NCBI RefSeq assembly: GCF_001712755.1
Contig: NZ_MDKC01000023.1
Span: 186,001-250,000 of the forward strand
DNA from: Gottfriedia luciferensis
Lineage (GTDB): Bacteria > Bacillota > Bacilli > Bacillales > Bacillaceae_G
DNA: 64,000 nt
Direction of reading: 5' to 3'
Part shown: positions 16,111 through 24,277 of the stretch, one piece after another
Layout: the number at the start of each line of letters is the position of its first letter
Numbering within the stretch: the stretch's first letter is position 1
Notes under the pieces: model-generated
Told to the model about the DNA's origin: nothing
Databases searched by the model: none
The model's input: the letters and a program-made list of their open reading frames with translations, nothing else
Translations under genes and position numbers: made by a program

Positions 16111-17382
16111 CTATTTAATTACTGCATTTTTTACAATTTTTGAATCTAAAAATGGAATCACTGAAAAAATTTCATTAATGCCATGTTTTGATATAGCATC
16201 TAAAGCCAGTTCATTAAGTAAGTCACCTTCAATAAATGGACAAATTGGTGTTAATGACTTAATCCCGTTTAATTCATAACTCTTTCTTGTGCATTCATTA
16301 ATTATGTCATTACTAATATATGGTGCCATCGATGCTAGTCCTTTTATACCATTTATTTCAAACTCTTTCTTTGCACATTCATCAATTATTTCGTCACTGA
16401 TAAATGCTGCCATTGATGTTATATCCTTTATGCCATTTTGCTCAAACTCTTTCTTTGCACACTCATCGATGATTTCATCGCTAATAAATGGTGCCATAGA
16501 CGTTAATCCTTTTATACCATTTGTTTCAAATTCTTTCTTTGCGCATTCATTAATTACTTCTTCACTAATAAATGGTGCCACCCCAGTTAATCCCTTAATA
16601 CCATTCGTTTCAAACTCTCTCTTTGCGCACTCACTAATTACTTCTTCGCTGATAAATGGTGCCACCCCAGTTAATCCTTTAAGACCATTCGTTTCAAACT
16701 CTTTCTTTGCGCATTCATTAATTACTTCTTCGCTAATAAATGGTGCCAAAGTTGTAAATCCTTTTATACCGTTCGTTTCAAACTCTTTCTTCACTAATTC
16801 ATCAATTAACTCTTGAGATAAAAACGGTGCAACTCGTGATAATTCTTCAATTCCATTGGACTCAAACTCTTTCTTCGCAACTTCATCTATTACATCGTTA
16901 CTAATATAAGGTGCCATCCGCGATAATTCTTTGATTCCATTGGAAGCAAATTCTTTCTTTGCACATTCATCGATTATATCTTCACTAACAAATGGAGCTA
17001 GATCCGCTGTATCAAAAATCGTAAGGTCATTTTCAACGTTTCTAAAAACTAAGTCGGCTTGATCGATATTAAGAATCGGTGCAACATTTAAAAATTCTTC
17101 TTTTTCAACTTCTAAATCATTTGAAGAATCAGGATCATCTTTTTCAATTAAATTATTGATCAACTTAACACCTTTTTCATTTCCTAAAATTTCATCAATG
17201 CTTACATTAAATATCTCAGCAAGCTCTGGTAATTTTGAAATATCAGGCATTGTCTCTCCACGTTCCCAGTTACTAATAGCTTGAAAGCTAACACCTAATT
17301 GATCAGCTAGTTTCATCTGTGTAATTTTCTTTGCCTTTCTTAATTGAGCAATTTGTCTACCTACTTTTTTCATATCAAACAT
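16111..17382 (-). CDS. XRE-type regulator with ten tandem 28-residue repeats
   Basis: A 423-residue protein. Residues 4-70 are an XRE/Cro HTH (LRKAKKITQMKLADQLGVSF, ISNWERGETMPDISKLPELA). After a linker, about ten copies of a 28-residue unit follow: APFISEEVINECAKKEFE, then TNGIKGLTGV. They are so similar at DNA level (84-bp period, about 16140-16990) that recombination between them is likely. Each unit is predicted as two short helices, so the tail should form a superhelical, HEAT-like scaffold. It could bind a protein or ligand and relay it to DNA. The ATG at 17380-17382 follows AGAGGTGAAAG; a GTG nine bases earlier is possible. Confidence 0.85.
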   Translation of the reverse strand: MFDMKKVGRQIAQLRKAKKITQMKLADQLGVSFQAISNWERGETMPDISKLPELAEIFNVSIDEILGNEKGVKLINNLIEKDDPDSSNDLEVEKEEFLNVAPILNIDQADLVFRNVENDLTIFDTADLAPFVSEDIIDECAKKEFASNGIKELSRMAPYISNDVIDEVAKKEFESNGIEELSRVAPFLSQELIDELVKKEFETNGIKGFTTLAPFISEEVINECAKKEFETNGLKGLTGVAPFISEEVISECAKREFETNGIKGLTGVAPFISEEVINECAKKEFETNGIKGLTSMAPFISDEIIDECAKKEFEQNGIKDITSMAAFISDEIIDECAKKEFEINGIKGLASMAPYISNDIINECTRKSYELNGIKSLTPICPFIEGDLLNELALDAISKHGINEIFSVIPFLDSKIVKNAVIK

Positions 17383-17621
17383 ATCTTTCACCTCTATTTA
17401 AAAGTTAATTTCATTGTATCTAGTTAATTGAATAGTTAAAATCAAGTGTTACTTGAATTGAGGTAAAATGGACTCAAGTAATAATTGAGTTTCTAGAAAG
17501 TCAGCAATTTTAGTAAAGTTTTGTAATTAATTTAAAGTGTAGCTTTCTGCCTTGTACTTAACTTAATGCTCAATTTATTATAACAATTTTTATAAATATA
17601 AGTATTTGAATTTTCAAGTAA

Positions 17622-17648
17622 TAAAAAAAACAACCCAAAATGAGTTGT
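17622..17648 (-). terminator. Terminator of the DUF1643 gene
   Basis: ACAACtCA/TGgGTTGT stem with an AAA/TTT loop and a T8 run on the minus strand, 20 bases beyond the gene end. Confidence 0.75.
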
Positions 17649-17668
17649 CTTCATAAATATTATTTAGA

Positions 17669-18235
17669 TTAATCTTTTGTAGTCCATTCATAAAGTGCTT
17701 CAAAATTTAATTTTTCTAACCAATGTCGCTCCGCTAAAATAACTGGGTGAATCAAGATATCCTTCCGATTTGAGTCATCACAAAAATTAAATAATTTATC
17801 TTTATAAGGTTCTAGCAGATCTAGAACTTCTTTTATTCTCCATTTAAATCGTTTACTTGAACCCCAGCCTACTATAATAATGTCTGCATTACTAATCGCT
17901 AATTTAATCGCTTCATCGTTATGCTCGCCAACTTCGCATTCTTTTCCTTTTAGCTTTGTTGAATCCGGTTCCATTAATGCAAAAAGATTTACTAGTTCTA
18001 GCGATCCGAAGTTCCCTTTCTTATAATCTATAAAAAAGTTAAGACATCTCGCCAATATATAATCACTCTTTAGATGATTTGCTCGACAAGGATTAAGTAA
18101 TACAAGCGTAGCTTTCTTTTTTGATTCATCCCAAGTTCTTGTAAGCGAATATCGCATTAATTTATTTTGTTTATCGAAGACCGCCTTCGTATGAATTTGC
18201 ATTGAATGACAGTTTACAAAATCTTCAAATGACAT
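17669..18235 (-). CDS. DUF1643 domain protein
   Basis: A 188-residue protein of DUF1643: RYSLTRTWDESKKKATLVLLNPCRANHLKSD near the start, LELVNLFALMEPDS, and DIIIVGWGSSKRFKWRIKEVLDLL. The fold resembles a Rossmann-like or uracil-DNA-glycosylase-like core, and no activity is established. Members are often found in phage and accessory regions. Here it is monocistronic with its own terminator. The ATG at 18235 has only a weak upstream site (GAGTATATG). Confidence 0.85.
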   Translation of the reverse strand: MSFEDFVNCHSMQIHTKAVFDKQNKLMRYSLTRTWDESKKKATLVLLNPCRANHLKSDYILARCLNFFIDYKKGNFGSLELVNLFALMEPDSTKLKGKECEVGEHNDEAIKLAISNADIIIVGWGSSKRFKWRIKEVLDLLEPYKDKLFNFCDDSNRKDILIHPVILAERHWLEKLNFEALYEWTTKD

Positions 18236-18451
18236 ATACTCACTCTTTTCATCATTAATTAAAACAAAATCAACAAGGTATTATATTCCATCTAATCGTC
18301 ATTTGTACTATATTATTAATTTAAAATAAATAATCCATACTTTGTATCTAAAAAAAAAGTTAAATTTTAGTAGCTTACTATTTACTAATTCATATTTTCC
18401 TAGTACGATAGTGGATAATTTATACAGTTCATATTTGGAAGGGGCTTTTTT

Positions 18452-19240
18452 ATGATTAAGGGAATCATTTTTGATTTGGATGACACATTACTTTGGGACC
18501 AAAAAAGTGTTCAAGTTGCATTCACAAATACATGCAAGCTAGCAACAGAAAAATACGGTATTGATCCAGCTGAATTTGAAAATGCCGTTCGTGATGCGGC
18601 TAGAAAGCTTTATGAATCATACGATACATACGAATTCACTAAATTAATTGGCATTAATCCATTCGAAGGACTTTGGGGGAATTTTTTAGATGATCATGAT
18701 CAATTTCCAAAAATGAGGGAAAATTCACCTACCTATCGAAAAAATGCATGGACGCTTGGCTTAAAAGCATTCGGAATAGATGATCCAGAATTTGGTCGTT
18801 TATTAGCCGAAACATTCCCTGAAGAACGCAAAGGAAATCCTTTTGTATACGATGAAACATTTGATGTGCTTGATCGATTAAATGGACAATATAAACTACT
18901 CTTACTAACAAACGGCTCCCCTGATTTGCAACATACGAAGCTTTCAATTACACCAAAGATAAAAGAATATTTTGATCAAATTCTAATTTCTGGAGACTTC
19001 GGAAAAGGAAAACCTGACCCAAGTATTTTTGAACATGCCTTATCATTAATGGAACTATCAAAAGAAGAGGTCATTATGGTCGGAGATAATCTTATGACTG
19101 ATATTTTAGGCTCAAGCAGAATTGGAATGAAAAACGTATGGATTAATAGGCATAATAAAGAGCGAAATGAAGTTGTACCTACATATGAAATTACTCATTT
19201 AGAAGAGCTTTATCCGATTATTGATTCTTTGAATAAGTAG
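18452..19240 (+). CDS. HAD-superfamily phosphatase (YsaA-like)
   Basis: A 262-residue HAD hydrolase with all four motifs: DLDDTLLWD (nucleophile Asp9), LLLLTNGSPD, Lys in GKGKPDPSIF, and VMVGDN-type IMVGDNLMTDILGS. The large cap between motifs I and II fits the YsaA/YfnB type. B. subtilis YsaA has been linked to phosphoserine phosphatase activity; here the substrate is inferred only by likeness. The site GGAAGGGG stands ahead of the ATG. It is followed by a hairpin and a second copy of the 20-bp repeat. Confidence 0.88.
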   Translation: MIKGIIFDLDDTLLWDQKSVQVAFTNTCKLATEKYGIDPAEFENAVRDAARKLYESYDTYEFTKLIGINPFEGLWGNFLDDHDQFPKMRENSPTYRKNAWTLGLKAFGIDDPEFGRLLAETFPEERKGNPFVYDETFDVLDRLNGQYKLLLLTNGSPDLQHTKLSITPKIKEYFDQILISGDFGKGKPDPSIFEHALSLMELSKEEVIMVGDNLMTDILGSSRIGMKNVWINRHNKERNEVVPTYEITHLEELYPIIDSLNK

Positions 19241-19249
19241 GTTTTGTTT

Positions 19250-19296
19250 AAAAAATCTAGTGGTCCATTATTATGGGGACTTGCTGGATTTTTTTT
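19250..19296 (+). terminator. Terminator of the HAD gene
   Basis: AATCTAGTGGTCC pairs imperfectly with GGGACTTGCTGGATT, followed by T8. Confidence 0.7.
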
Positions 19297-19339
19297 ATTG
19301 ATTGGAATTTGGATTAAGTCGTAATTTATTCAAGCAAGT

Positions 19340-19450
19340 GCAATTAAATTCTCGGTATCGCAATTAAAAATGGCATTTCTGCAATTAAATTCCCGGTATC
19401 GCAATTAAAAATGGCATTTCTGCAATTAAAAGTATGAAAAACGCAATTAA
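19340..19450. repeat. Second 20-bp repeat array (inverse orientation)
   Basis: GCAATTAA recurs at 19340, 19360, 19381, 19401, 19422 and 19443, spacing 20-21 bases. Two unit types alternate: GCAATTAAATTCYCGGTATC and GCAATTAAAAATGGCATTTC. The reverse complement of the first, GATACCGGGAATTTAATTGC, matches the unit at 1008-1470 at 15 of 20 positions. So both arrays belong to one repeat family. The rest of the 19451-19766 gap holds only AT-rich sequence and the promoter of the next gene. Confidence 0.8.
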
Positions 19451-19766
19451 ACTAGATATATACCAATACTAGTATCTGTATTTTTGGCCTCTTTTCAACT
19501 TAAACTGGTGTCTTTAAATGAATATTTTAGTCTAACCAGTCAATTGAGCCAAAAATCAAATCAAACTTGCAATTTCACAACGACATTATTATAAACTATT
19601 ACGATTTTGACTAGATATACCCCCTATTTATGTCAAAAATCTTAAAAATCTTCCCTTTGACCGACTGCTAGTCCAAAAAAATTTTTAAACTAATGATAAT
19701 GACCGTTTCGGCTTATATGATTCGTTTCATAAAATGTAGTATCAAACTCATGGAGGTTAACTACTA

Positions 19767-20330
19767 TTGTCGGAACAACATGGAATTAGCATATCTAAAA
19801 GCACTTCACCAGAGAATAGAAGTCATATTTTAAAAAGAGCTCAGAAATTAATTGGGAAAAAGGTTTTTTTGGAGACTTTTTTATTTAATTATAGAGGAAG
19901 ATTAGTATCAATTAATGAAGACCATTCATTAAATTTGATCATTTTGGCCTCTGATGAGGTGTTTAGACAAATTAGAATTGATTTAGCGTTGGTGATTGAG
20001 ATTGGAAAATTATCCTGTAAAAGTGTTTCTTCAAGAAATGAGCAAGGAGATTTTACAAGTGATGAGTCATCGCAGGCGAAGCGACATTATATAACTGTAT
20101 CTGAAAGAACGTCTCCTCAAACACAAAAAAGGATTAATCGTCTTGCCAAAGATTTTAAGGGTGAGGTAGTCATCGTAAAAACACTAATTTATCATTATGT
20201 AGTTTGCATTAATGAAATTCATGATTCATATATAACAGTCCACCAACTAATCGATTTTGATCCGCATTTTGCTATTGAGTTTAGGATTGATAAAAATATT
20301 ATTTATGAAATTGTTGATTTTCCAAATTAA
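19767..20330 (+). CDS. Unknown protein made of two homologous halves
   Basis: A 187-residue soluble protein. Residues 6-82 (ISISKSTSPENR, then RAQKLIGKKVFLETFLFNYRG, ending RIDLALVIEIG) and residues 108-184 (ITVSERTSPQTQ, then RLAKDFKGEVVIVKTLIYHYV, ending RIDKNIIYEIVDF) align along their whole length, so it is an internal duplication. The linker is Ser-rich. Each half has a helix followed by about five short strands, which could be an Sm/SH3-like barrel. The TTG start is supported by GGAGG ten bases upstream. No family recognised. Confidence 0.65.
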   Translation: MSEQHGISISKSTSPENRSHILKRAQKLIGKKVFLETFLFNYRGRLVSINEDHSLNLIILASDEVFRQIRIDLALVIEIGKLSCKSVSSRNEQGDFTSDESSQAKRHYITVSERTSPQTQKRINRLAKDFKGEVVIVKTLIYHYVVCINEIHDSYITVHQLIDFDPHFAIEFRIDKNIIYEIVDFPN

Positions 20331-20346
20331 TTTTTTGAGCGAAAAT

Positions 20347-20386
20347 AAAAAGTACTTTCTAAGAAAATTTTAGAAAGTACTTTTTT
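20347..20386. terminator. Terminator hairpin of the AAAGTACTTTCTA type, copy 1
   Basis: AAAAGTACTTTCTAA/TTTTAGAAAGTACTTTT stem with flanking A- and T-runs, so it can act in both directions between the convergent genes at 20330 and 20399. Near-identical hairpins occur at 21935-21972 and 22504-22542. Confidence 0.85.
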
Positions 20387-20398
20387 ATCAACTAGCGA

Positions 20399-21595
20399 TT
20401 AACATACAGTATTGCTATTAGATTTAATTAATGCTTGTTGTAAATCGGCTACGATATCTTCCCATGCTTCTAACCCAACTGACATGCGTAGCATATTATC
20501 TGTTATGCCCATTTTTTCTCGTAACTCTTTTGGAACGACTGCATGTGTCATCGTCGCTGGATGCTGAACTAATGTCTCTGTATCACCTAGACTTACAGCT
20601 ATTTTTATCATCTCTAAGTGGTTAATAAATTCCTGCGTATCTTTCTTCGTTCCGTCAATTGTAAATGCGAAGACTCCTCCACCTTTTTTCATTTGCTTAC
20701 TTGCAATAAAATAATTTTGACTTTTAAAATCTCCAGGGTAAAATACTTCCTTTACCATTGGATGTGATTGTAAAAATGAAACGACCTTTTTTGCATTTTC
20801 ACATTGACGGTCCATTCGAACAGCCAATGTCTTTAATCCTCGAAGCAGGAGCCATGCATCAAATGGTGACATAATTGCTCCTATATCTTTTCGGATGGGA
20901 ATCATTCGATCAGCTAGCTCTTTTGCTTTACAAACAACAATTCCTGCAACTACATCACCATGACCACTAATATATTTCGTTGCACTATGTAGCACAATGT
21001 CACAGCCTTGTGTTAATGGCTTTTGTAAATAAGGTGAACAAAATGTATTATCAACTACGACAGTAATATTATTTTTCTTTGCAACTTCGACAACCATTTC
21101 AATATCAATTACTTTCATTGTAGGGTTGATCGGTGTTTCAATAAAGATAACTTTCGTGTTTTCTTGGATTAAGTTTTGAATTTCTTCTTCAGTATCCATT
21201 TCACAAAAATTATGTTCAATTCCAAATTTATTCTCTAGCATTTCTAAAAAACCATACGTACATCCATAAATACCCTTTGAACATAAAATATGGTCCCCGG
21301 TGCTAATTAAAGAAAAAATTGTAGCAGACACAGCAGCCATTCCAGAACCAAATGCTAACGCTACTTCTCCTTCTTCTAACGCAGCCATTCGTTCTTCCAA
21401 AATTTGTACAGTTGGATTTCCTAACCTTGAGTAAATAAAGTCATCTCTTTCACCAGCAAAGGACTGTTCTCCATGTTGTGCAGTAGGAAACGTATAGGTA
21501 GACGTATGAAATAATGGAGGAGTTAAACTCCCGTGATACTCACTAGTTTTGTAGCCTTCGTGAATCAACTTTGTATCAAACTGATTTTTCTTCAT
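20399..21595 (-). CDS. megL: Methionine gamma-lyase (PLP enzyme)
   Basis: A 398-residue member of the Cys/Met metabolism PLP family. The PLP lysine is in SATKYISGHGD (Lys207). The YGCT motif (Cys112) marks methionine gamma-lyase rather than cystathionine gamma-synthase or lyase, because that cysteine shapes MGL specificity. Further marks are YSRLGNPT and VDNTFCSPYLQKPL. It degrades methionine to methanethiol, ammonia and 2-oxobutyrate in the cytoplasm. It is a single gene; the 680-base upstream region shows no SAM or T-box riboswitch. A GGAGG site precedes the ATG. Confidence 0.88.
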   Translation of the reverse strand: MKKNQFDTKLIHEGYKTSEYHGSLTPPLFHTSTYTFPTAQHGEQSFAGERDDFIYSRLGNPTVQILEERMAALEEGEVALAFGSGMAAVSATIFSLISTGDHILCSKGIYGCTYGFLEMLENKFGIEHNFCEMDTEEEIQNLIQENTKVIFIETPINPTMKVIDIEMVVEVAKKNNITVVVDNTFCSPYLQKPLTQGCDIVLHSATKYISGHGDVVAGIVVCKAKELADRMIPIRKDIGAIMSPFDAWLLLRGLKTLAVRMDRQCENAKKVVSFLQSHPMVKEVFYPGDFKSQNYFIASKQMKKGGGVFAFTIDGTKKDTQEFINHLEMIKIAVSLGDTETLVQHPATMTHAVVPKELREKMGITDNMLRMSVGLEAWEDIVADLQQALIKSNSNTVC

Positions 21596-22312
21596 TTCTA
21601 ATTAGCCTCCTTAATTAAGTACGTATTGATCAAACGTTAATTAAAGCAAAAAACCAAAATGAAAACCCTTACAAAATATTCACTTAGACTACTTCTAGAA
21701 ATAGGAAAGCAATACCTTTTAATAGATCCTACTATAGGCAAAATTACACGCTCTTAATTCAATAAAATACTTAAATACAAAATAGAAAGTAGCAAATTGT
21801 TCAATTTCATATTGGTTCTTTGTATTTATTAACATTTCTTACCTAACTTTTTTCCTATTACTTTTTTCGTTCGGTTGAATTGTAATGATTAAATCTTCCT
21901 CTTTAACTAGGTTGATAATCTTAATTTAAAATGGAAAAAAGTACTTTCTAAAAATCTAAAAAGTACTTTTTTCAGAGTGTTGAAATATAAATTGATCTAT
22001 AGAAAAAACGAGAAAACTGACATTAAATGAACATTAATTTAATGATGAAATTATCATTTTTGGGGTGATCTATTAATGTTTTTAAATGTTAAGATGGTTG
22101 AATAATTTCATGATTCCATTAATCACTAGTAATGAATTTTTTCAGAAGTTAAAAATACGATGGACTAATTTTTAGAAAAACAAATTTAGTTGATTAGTTT
22201 AATTAAAGCTCGATATTTATTGACCTATAGGCTGATTAATATACAATAGTTGAGTTACTCTAAGTAAAGGCAATTTGATAATGATTTATTGCAGACTTTT
22301 TTCGATGAATAA
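21596..22312. other. Intergenic region upstream of megL
   Basis: About 715 bases. The megL promoter should lie in 21600-21900. A hairpin (21935-21972) follows, then AT-rich sequence up to the Bacillaceae repeat at 22313. No credible ORF was seen. Confidence 0.4.
21935..21972. terminator. Terminator hairpin of the AAAGTACTTTCTA type, copy 2 (orphan)
   Basis: AAAAAAGTACTTTCTA, short loop, then AAAAGTACTTTTTT. No gene ends nearby on either strand, so it is an orphan copy of the family. Confidence 0.7.
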
Positions 22313-22439
22313 GTTGATTGGAGCGGAGGGGTGCTCGACTCCTATGGGATATGCGGGAAGGCTGAGACCCCGCAGGCTTGCCGAGGAGGCTAAAGAATCT
22401 CGCCCCATGGAAAGCGAGCATCCTGTAGTGGAAATCAAC
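22313..22439. repeat. GC-richer Bacillaceae intergenic repeat element
   Basis: A 127-base block much richer in G and C than its surroundings. It starts GTTGATTGGAGCGGAGG and ends GTGGAAATCAAC, so the ends are inverted copies (GTTGATT/AATCAAC). It contains GACTCCTA, TGAGACCCCGCAGGC and CCGAGGAGGCT. From memory this matches a highly repeated, structured intergenic element seen across Bacillus and relatives. It yields a spurious ORF on each strand. Function is unknown; it may be a MITE-like or structured RNA element. Confidence 0.75.
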
Positions 22440-22503
22440 ATCACTTTACCCCTTTTACGAAAATTTGGTAATTTAATTGACAAGGTTGTTTTTCAACAGC
22501 GTG

Positions 22504-22542
22504 AAAAAAAGTACTTTCTAAAAATCTAGAAAGTACTTTTTT
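22504..22542. terminator. Terminator hairpin of the AAAGTACTTTCTA type, copy 3
   Basis: AAAAGTACTTTCTA, loop AAAATC, TAGAAAGTACTTTTTT. It lies 24 bases downstream of the 43-aa ORF on the minus strand and can end that transcript. The sequence is almost identical to copy 2. Confidence 0.8.
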
Positions 22543-22565
22543 ATTTTCAAATTATTCTCATCTCG

Positions 22566-22697
22566 TTAATCTTCTAACCACTTCAGAATTTCATCAATTC
22601 CAATCGCTTCTTCAACTTCTGGAAATTTCTTAATAAAATTTAAATCGGTATCATTTGGTATCAATTCATCAAATTCGTTTGGATCATGGAAGCTCAT
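22566..22697 (-). CDS. Small acidic protein, 43 residues
   Basis: ATG at 22695-22697 with AGAGGTG seven bases upstream, TAA at 22566-22568. The product starts MSFHDPNEFDELIPND and ends GIDEILKWLED; it is strongly acidic, without cysteine or membrane segment, and should fold as one or two helices. A strong terminator follows directly. I do not recognise the family. The good ribosome site, terminator and codon use support a real gene. Confidence 0.6.
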   Translation of the reverse strand: MSFHDPNEFDELIPNDTDLNFIKKFPEVEEAIGIDEILKWLED

Positions 22698-23185
22698 TGA
22701 CTACACCTCTTTAGTAAATTTTATTTAATTTCTGTATTGTTAACAAACTTACTTAATAAAATACATATCCAATTTTTAATGAAAAAATTACTTCGATTAA
22801 CGAATGAATTAATAATAATAATAGTTCGTAGTTTTTTTAATTTTCCCTCTTTTTTTCATAAAAAAACTTGTACAAAATAGTTCAGTGTCTAGAACAAACT
22901 CTTGCTTTCGACCATTTAATATTATATCTAATTAATTAGATGTATTTTATGCTCACATTTATCACCGAGTCTATATAACGAAGATTTTCTATAACATTTT
23001 ATTACTAATTATAAAGTCATCCTTATAATTACTTCTTCTAGCCTTAAATTTAATCTAAAATAAGCACTTTTCAATTCGAAATGTCTTCTCCTAAACTATC
23101 CTTTCAACTTATTCCCCCGAATTGATTTTAAAAGTAATACAAGCCATTTTGAAAAATTTCATTTATGTAGATTTCGGTCCAAATA
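22698..23185. other. Intergenic region without recognised content
   Basis: About 490 bases of AT-rich sequence. It must contain the promoter of the 43-aa gene near 22700-22800. No other feature was seen before the hairpin at 23186. Confidence 0.4.
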
Positions 23186-23226
23186 AAGTAGGTGTTATCT
23201 CAGATAGAAATAACATCTACTTTTTT
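23186..23226. terminator. Terminator downstream of the response regulator
   Basis: AAGTAGGTGTTAT and ATAACATCTACTT form a 13-base stem with one wobble, with T-rich tails on both strands; the regulator ends at 23250. Confidence 0.7.
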
Positions 23227-23249
23227 ATTTACTTTCCAAAACGTCCTTC

Positions 23250-23918
23250 TTACTTCACCATTCCATTCCTAAGTGCCGTTACGACTACTTGTGTTCGGTC
23301 TTCACAGCCAAATTTTTGTAATATACGATGGACATGTGATTTAACAGTACCTTCCGTTATAAATAACTTCTTACCGATTTGGTCATTTCGAAGTCCATAG
23401 GCCATTTCCTGGAGGATTTCCTGTTCACGATCAGTTGGTTTTTCGATTAGGATTGATTCACCTTTTTTACTTGGCATTGCAAATCCAGAAACAATCGCTC
23501 TAGAAAGTGCATTAGCTGCAAGAGTTGTTTTAAAAATAGCTTCTCCTCGATACGCTGAGCGAATCGCATCAAGCATTTCTTCAACTTCGGCATCTTTTAA
23601 TAAAAACCCTACAGCTCCTGAGCGAATTCCTTGGTAAATATATTCTTGATCATCAAATGTAGTTAAAATAACAATTTTCGTCGTAGGTAATTGTTTCATT
23701 ATTTCTTTTGTAGCATCTATTCCTGAAAGATTTGGCATTTGTATATCCATCAGAATGACATGTGGGAGTTTTTCTTTTGCTATCTTGATTGCTTCTATTC
23801 CATCAGATGCCTCACCAATTAAGTTCATATCATCTTGTAGATTTATTACATAACTAAACCCTTGCCTAATCATCGTTTGGTCATCAACTAGTAAGACCTT
23901 TATTTTTTCATTTGACAT
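23250..23918 (-). CDS. NarL/LuxR-type response regulator
   Basis: A 222-residue two-component regulator. The receiver domain carries the acidic pair DD (VLLVDDQTMIRQG), the phospho-acceptor Asp in HVILMDIQMPNLSG, the Thr in VILTTFDDQEY and the Lys in GFLLKDA. The C-terminal LuxR HTH is clear: LTDREQEILQ-like PTDREQEILQEMAYGLRNDQI and TVKSHVHRILQKFG. It would be phosphorylated by the histidine kinase encoded just upstream, of which only a fragment remains. The signal and targets are unknown. Confidence 0.92.
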   Translation of the reverse strand: MSNEKIKVLLVDDQTMIRQGFSYVINLQDDMNLIGEASDGIEAIKIAKEKLPHVILMDIQMPNLSGIDATKEIMKQLPTTKIVILTTFDDQEYIYQGIRSGAVGFLLKDAEVEEMLDAIRSAYRGEAIFKTTLAANALSRAIVSGFAMPSKKGESILIEKPTDREQEILQEMAYGLRNDQIGKKLFITEGTVKSHVHRILQKFGCEDRTQVVVTALRNGMVK

Positions 23919-23939
23919 ATTTTCTCACCCTTCCCTTCG

Positions 23940-24262
23940 TCACAATGGTATTTTTGCAACGATTTCAAAGCCATGTGGAAAAATAACTGAATACGAAAGA
24001 CTACCATTCATTTTCTCTAGTCTTTCTCTCATTGATTTTAATCCAAATCCTTGACTAATTTTTTGAACATTTTCTAAATCCCCATTATCCCTAATAGTCA
24101 TATTGATGACATCAGCTTCCTTTTTCAATACAACATCTAGTTTTGTAGCTTGAGAATGACGTATAACATTTGTAATTGATTCTTGTAAAATTCTAAACAG
24201 TATTTTGTAAAAAGTATCGTTCTTATCGTGGAAACGTTGGTAGAATAGCTCCAAATCTACTT
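23940..24262 (-). pseudogene. Histidine kinase, C-terminal fragment cut at an IS remnant
   Basis: Only the last 105 or so codons of a NarX/DesK-type sensor kinase remain: the N-box LQESITNVIRHSQAT, DNGD, and the G-box GFGLKSMRERLEKMNG. The membrane sensor and the phospho-accepting histidine are gone. An in-frame TAA precedes the conserved part at about 24263, exactly where IS3-family sequence begins. The fragment keeps its position 21 bases upstream of the response regulator, so it was a normal kinase-regulator operon before disruption. Confidence 0.85.
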
Positions 24263-24277
24263 AATCGTGAGTTTTAC

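Noticed and set aside
16289-16816. Long plus-strand ORF opposite the repeat protein
   Set aside because: It exists only because the 84-bp repeats on the other strand keep one antisense frame open.
21596-22300. SAM (S-box) or T-box riboswitch upstream of methionine gamma-lyase
   Set aside because: Neither the S-box core nor a T-box motif could be found on the minus strand; the gene is catabolic and need not be so controlled.
22275-22529. Protein-coding ORFs on both strands in the GC-richer block
   Set aside because: The block is a repeated intergenic element with inverted ends; the frames are by-products of its composition.
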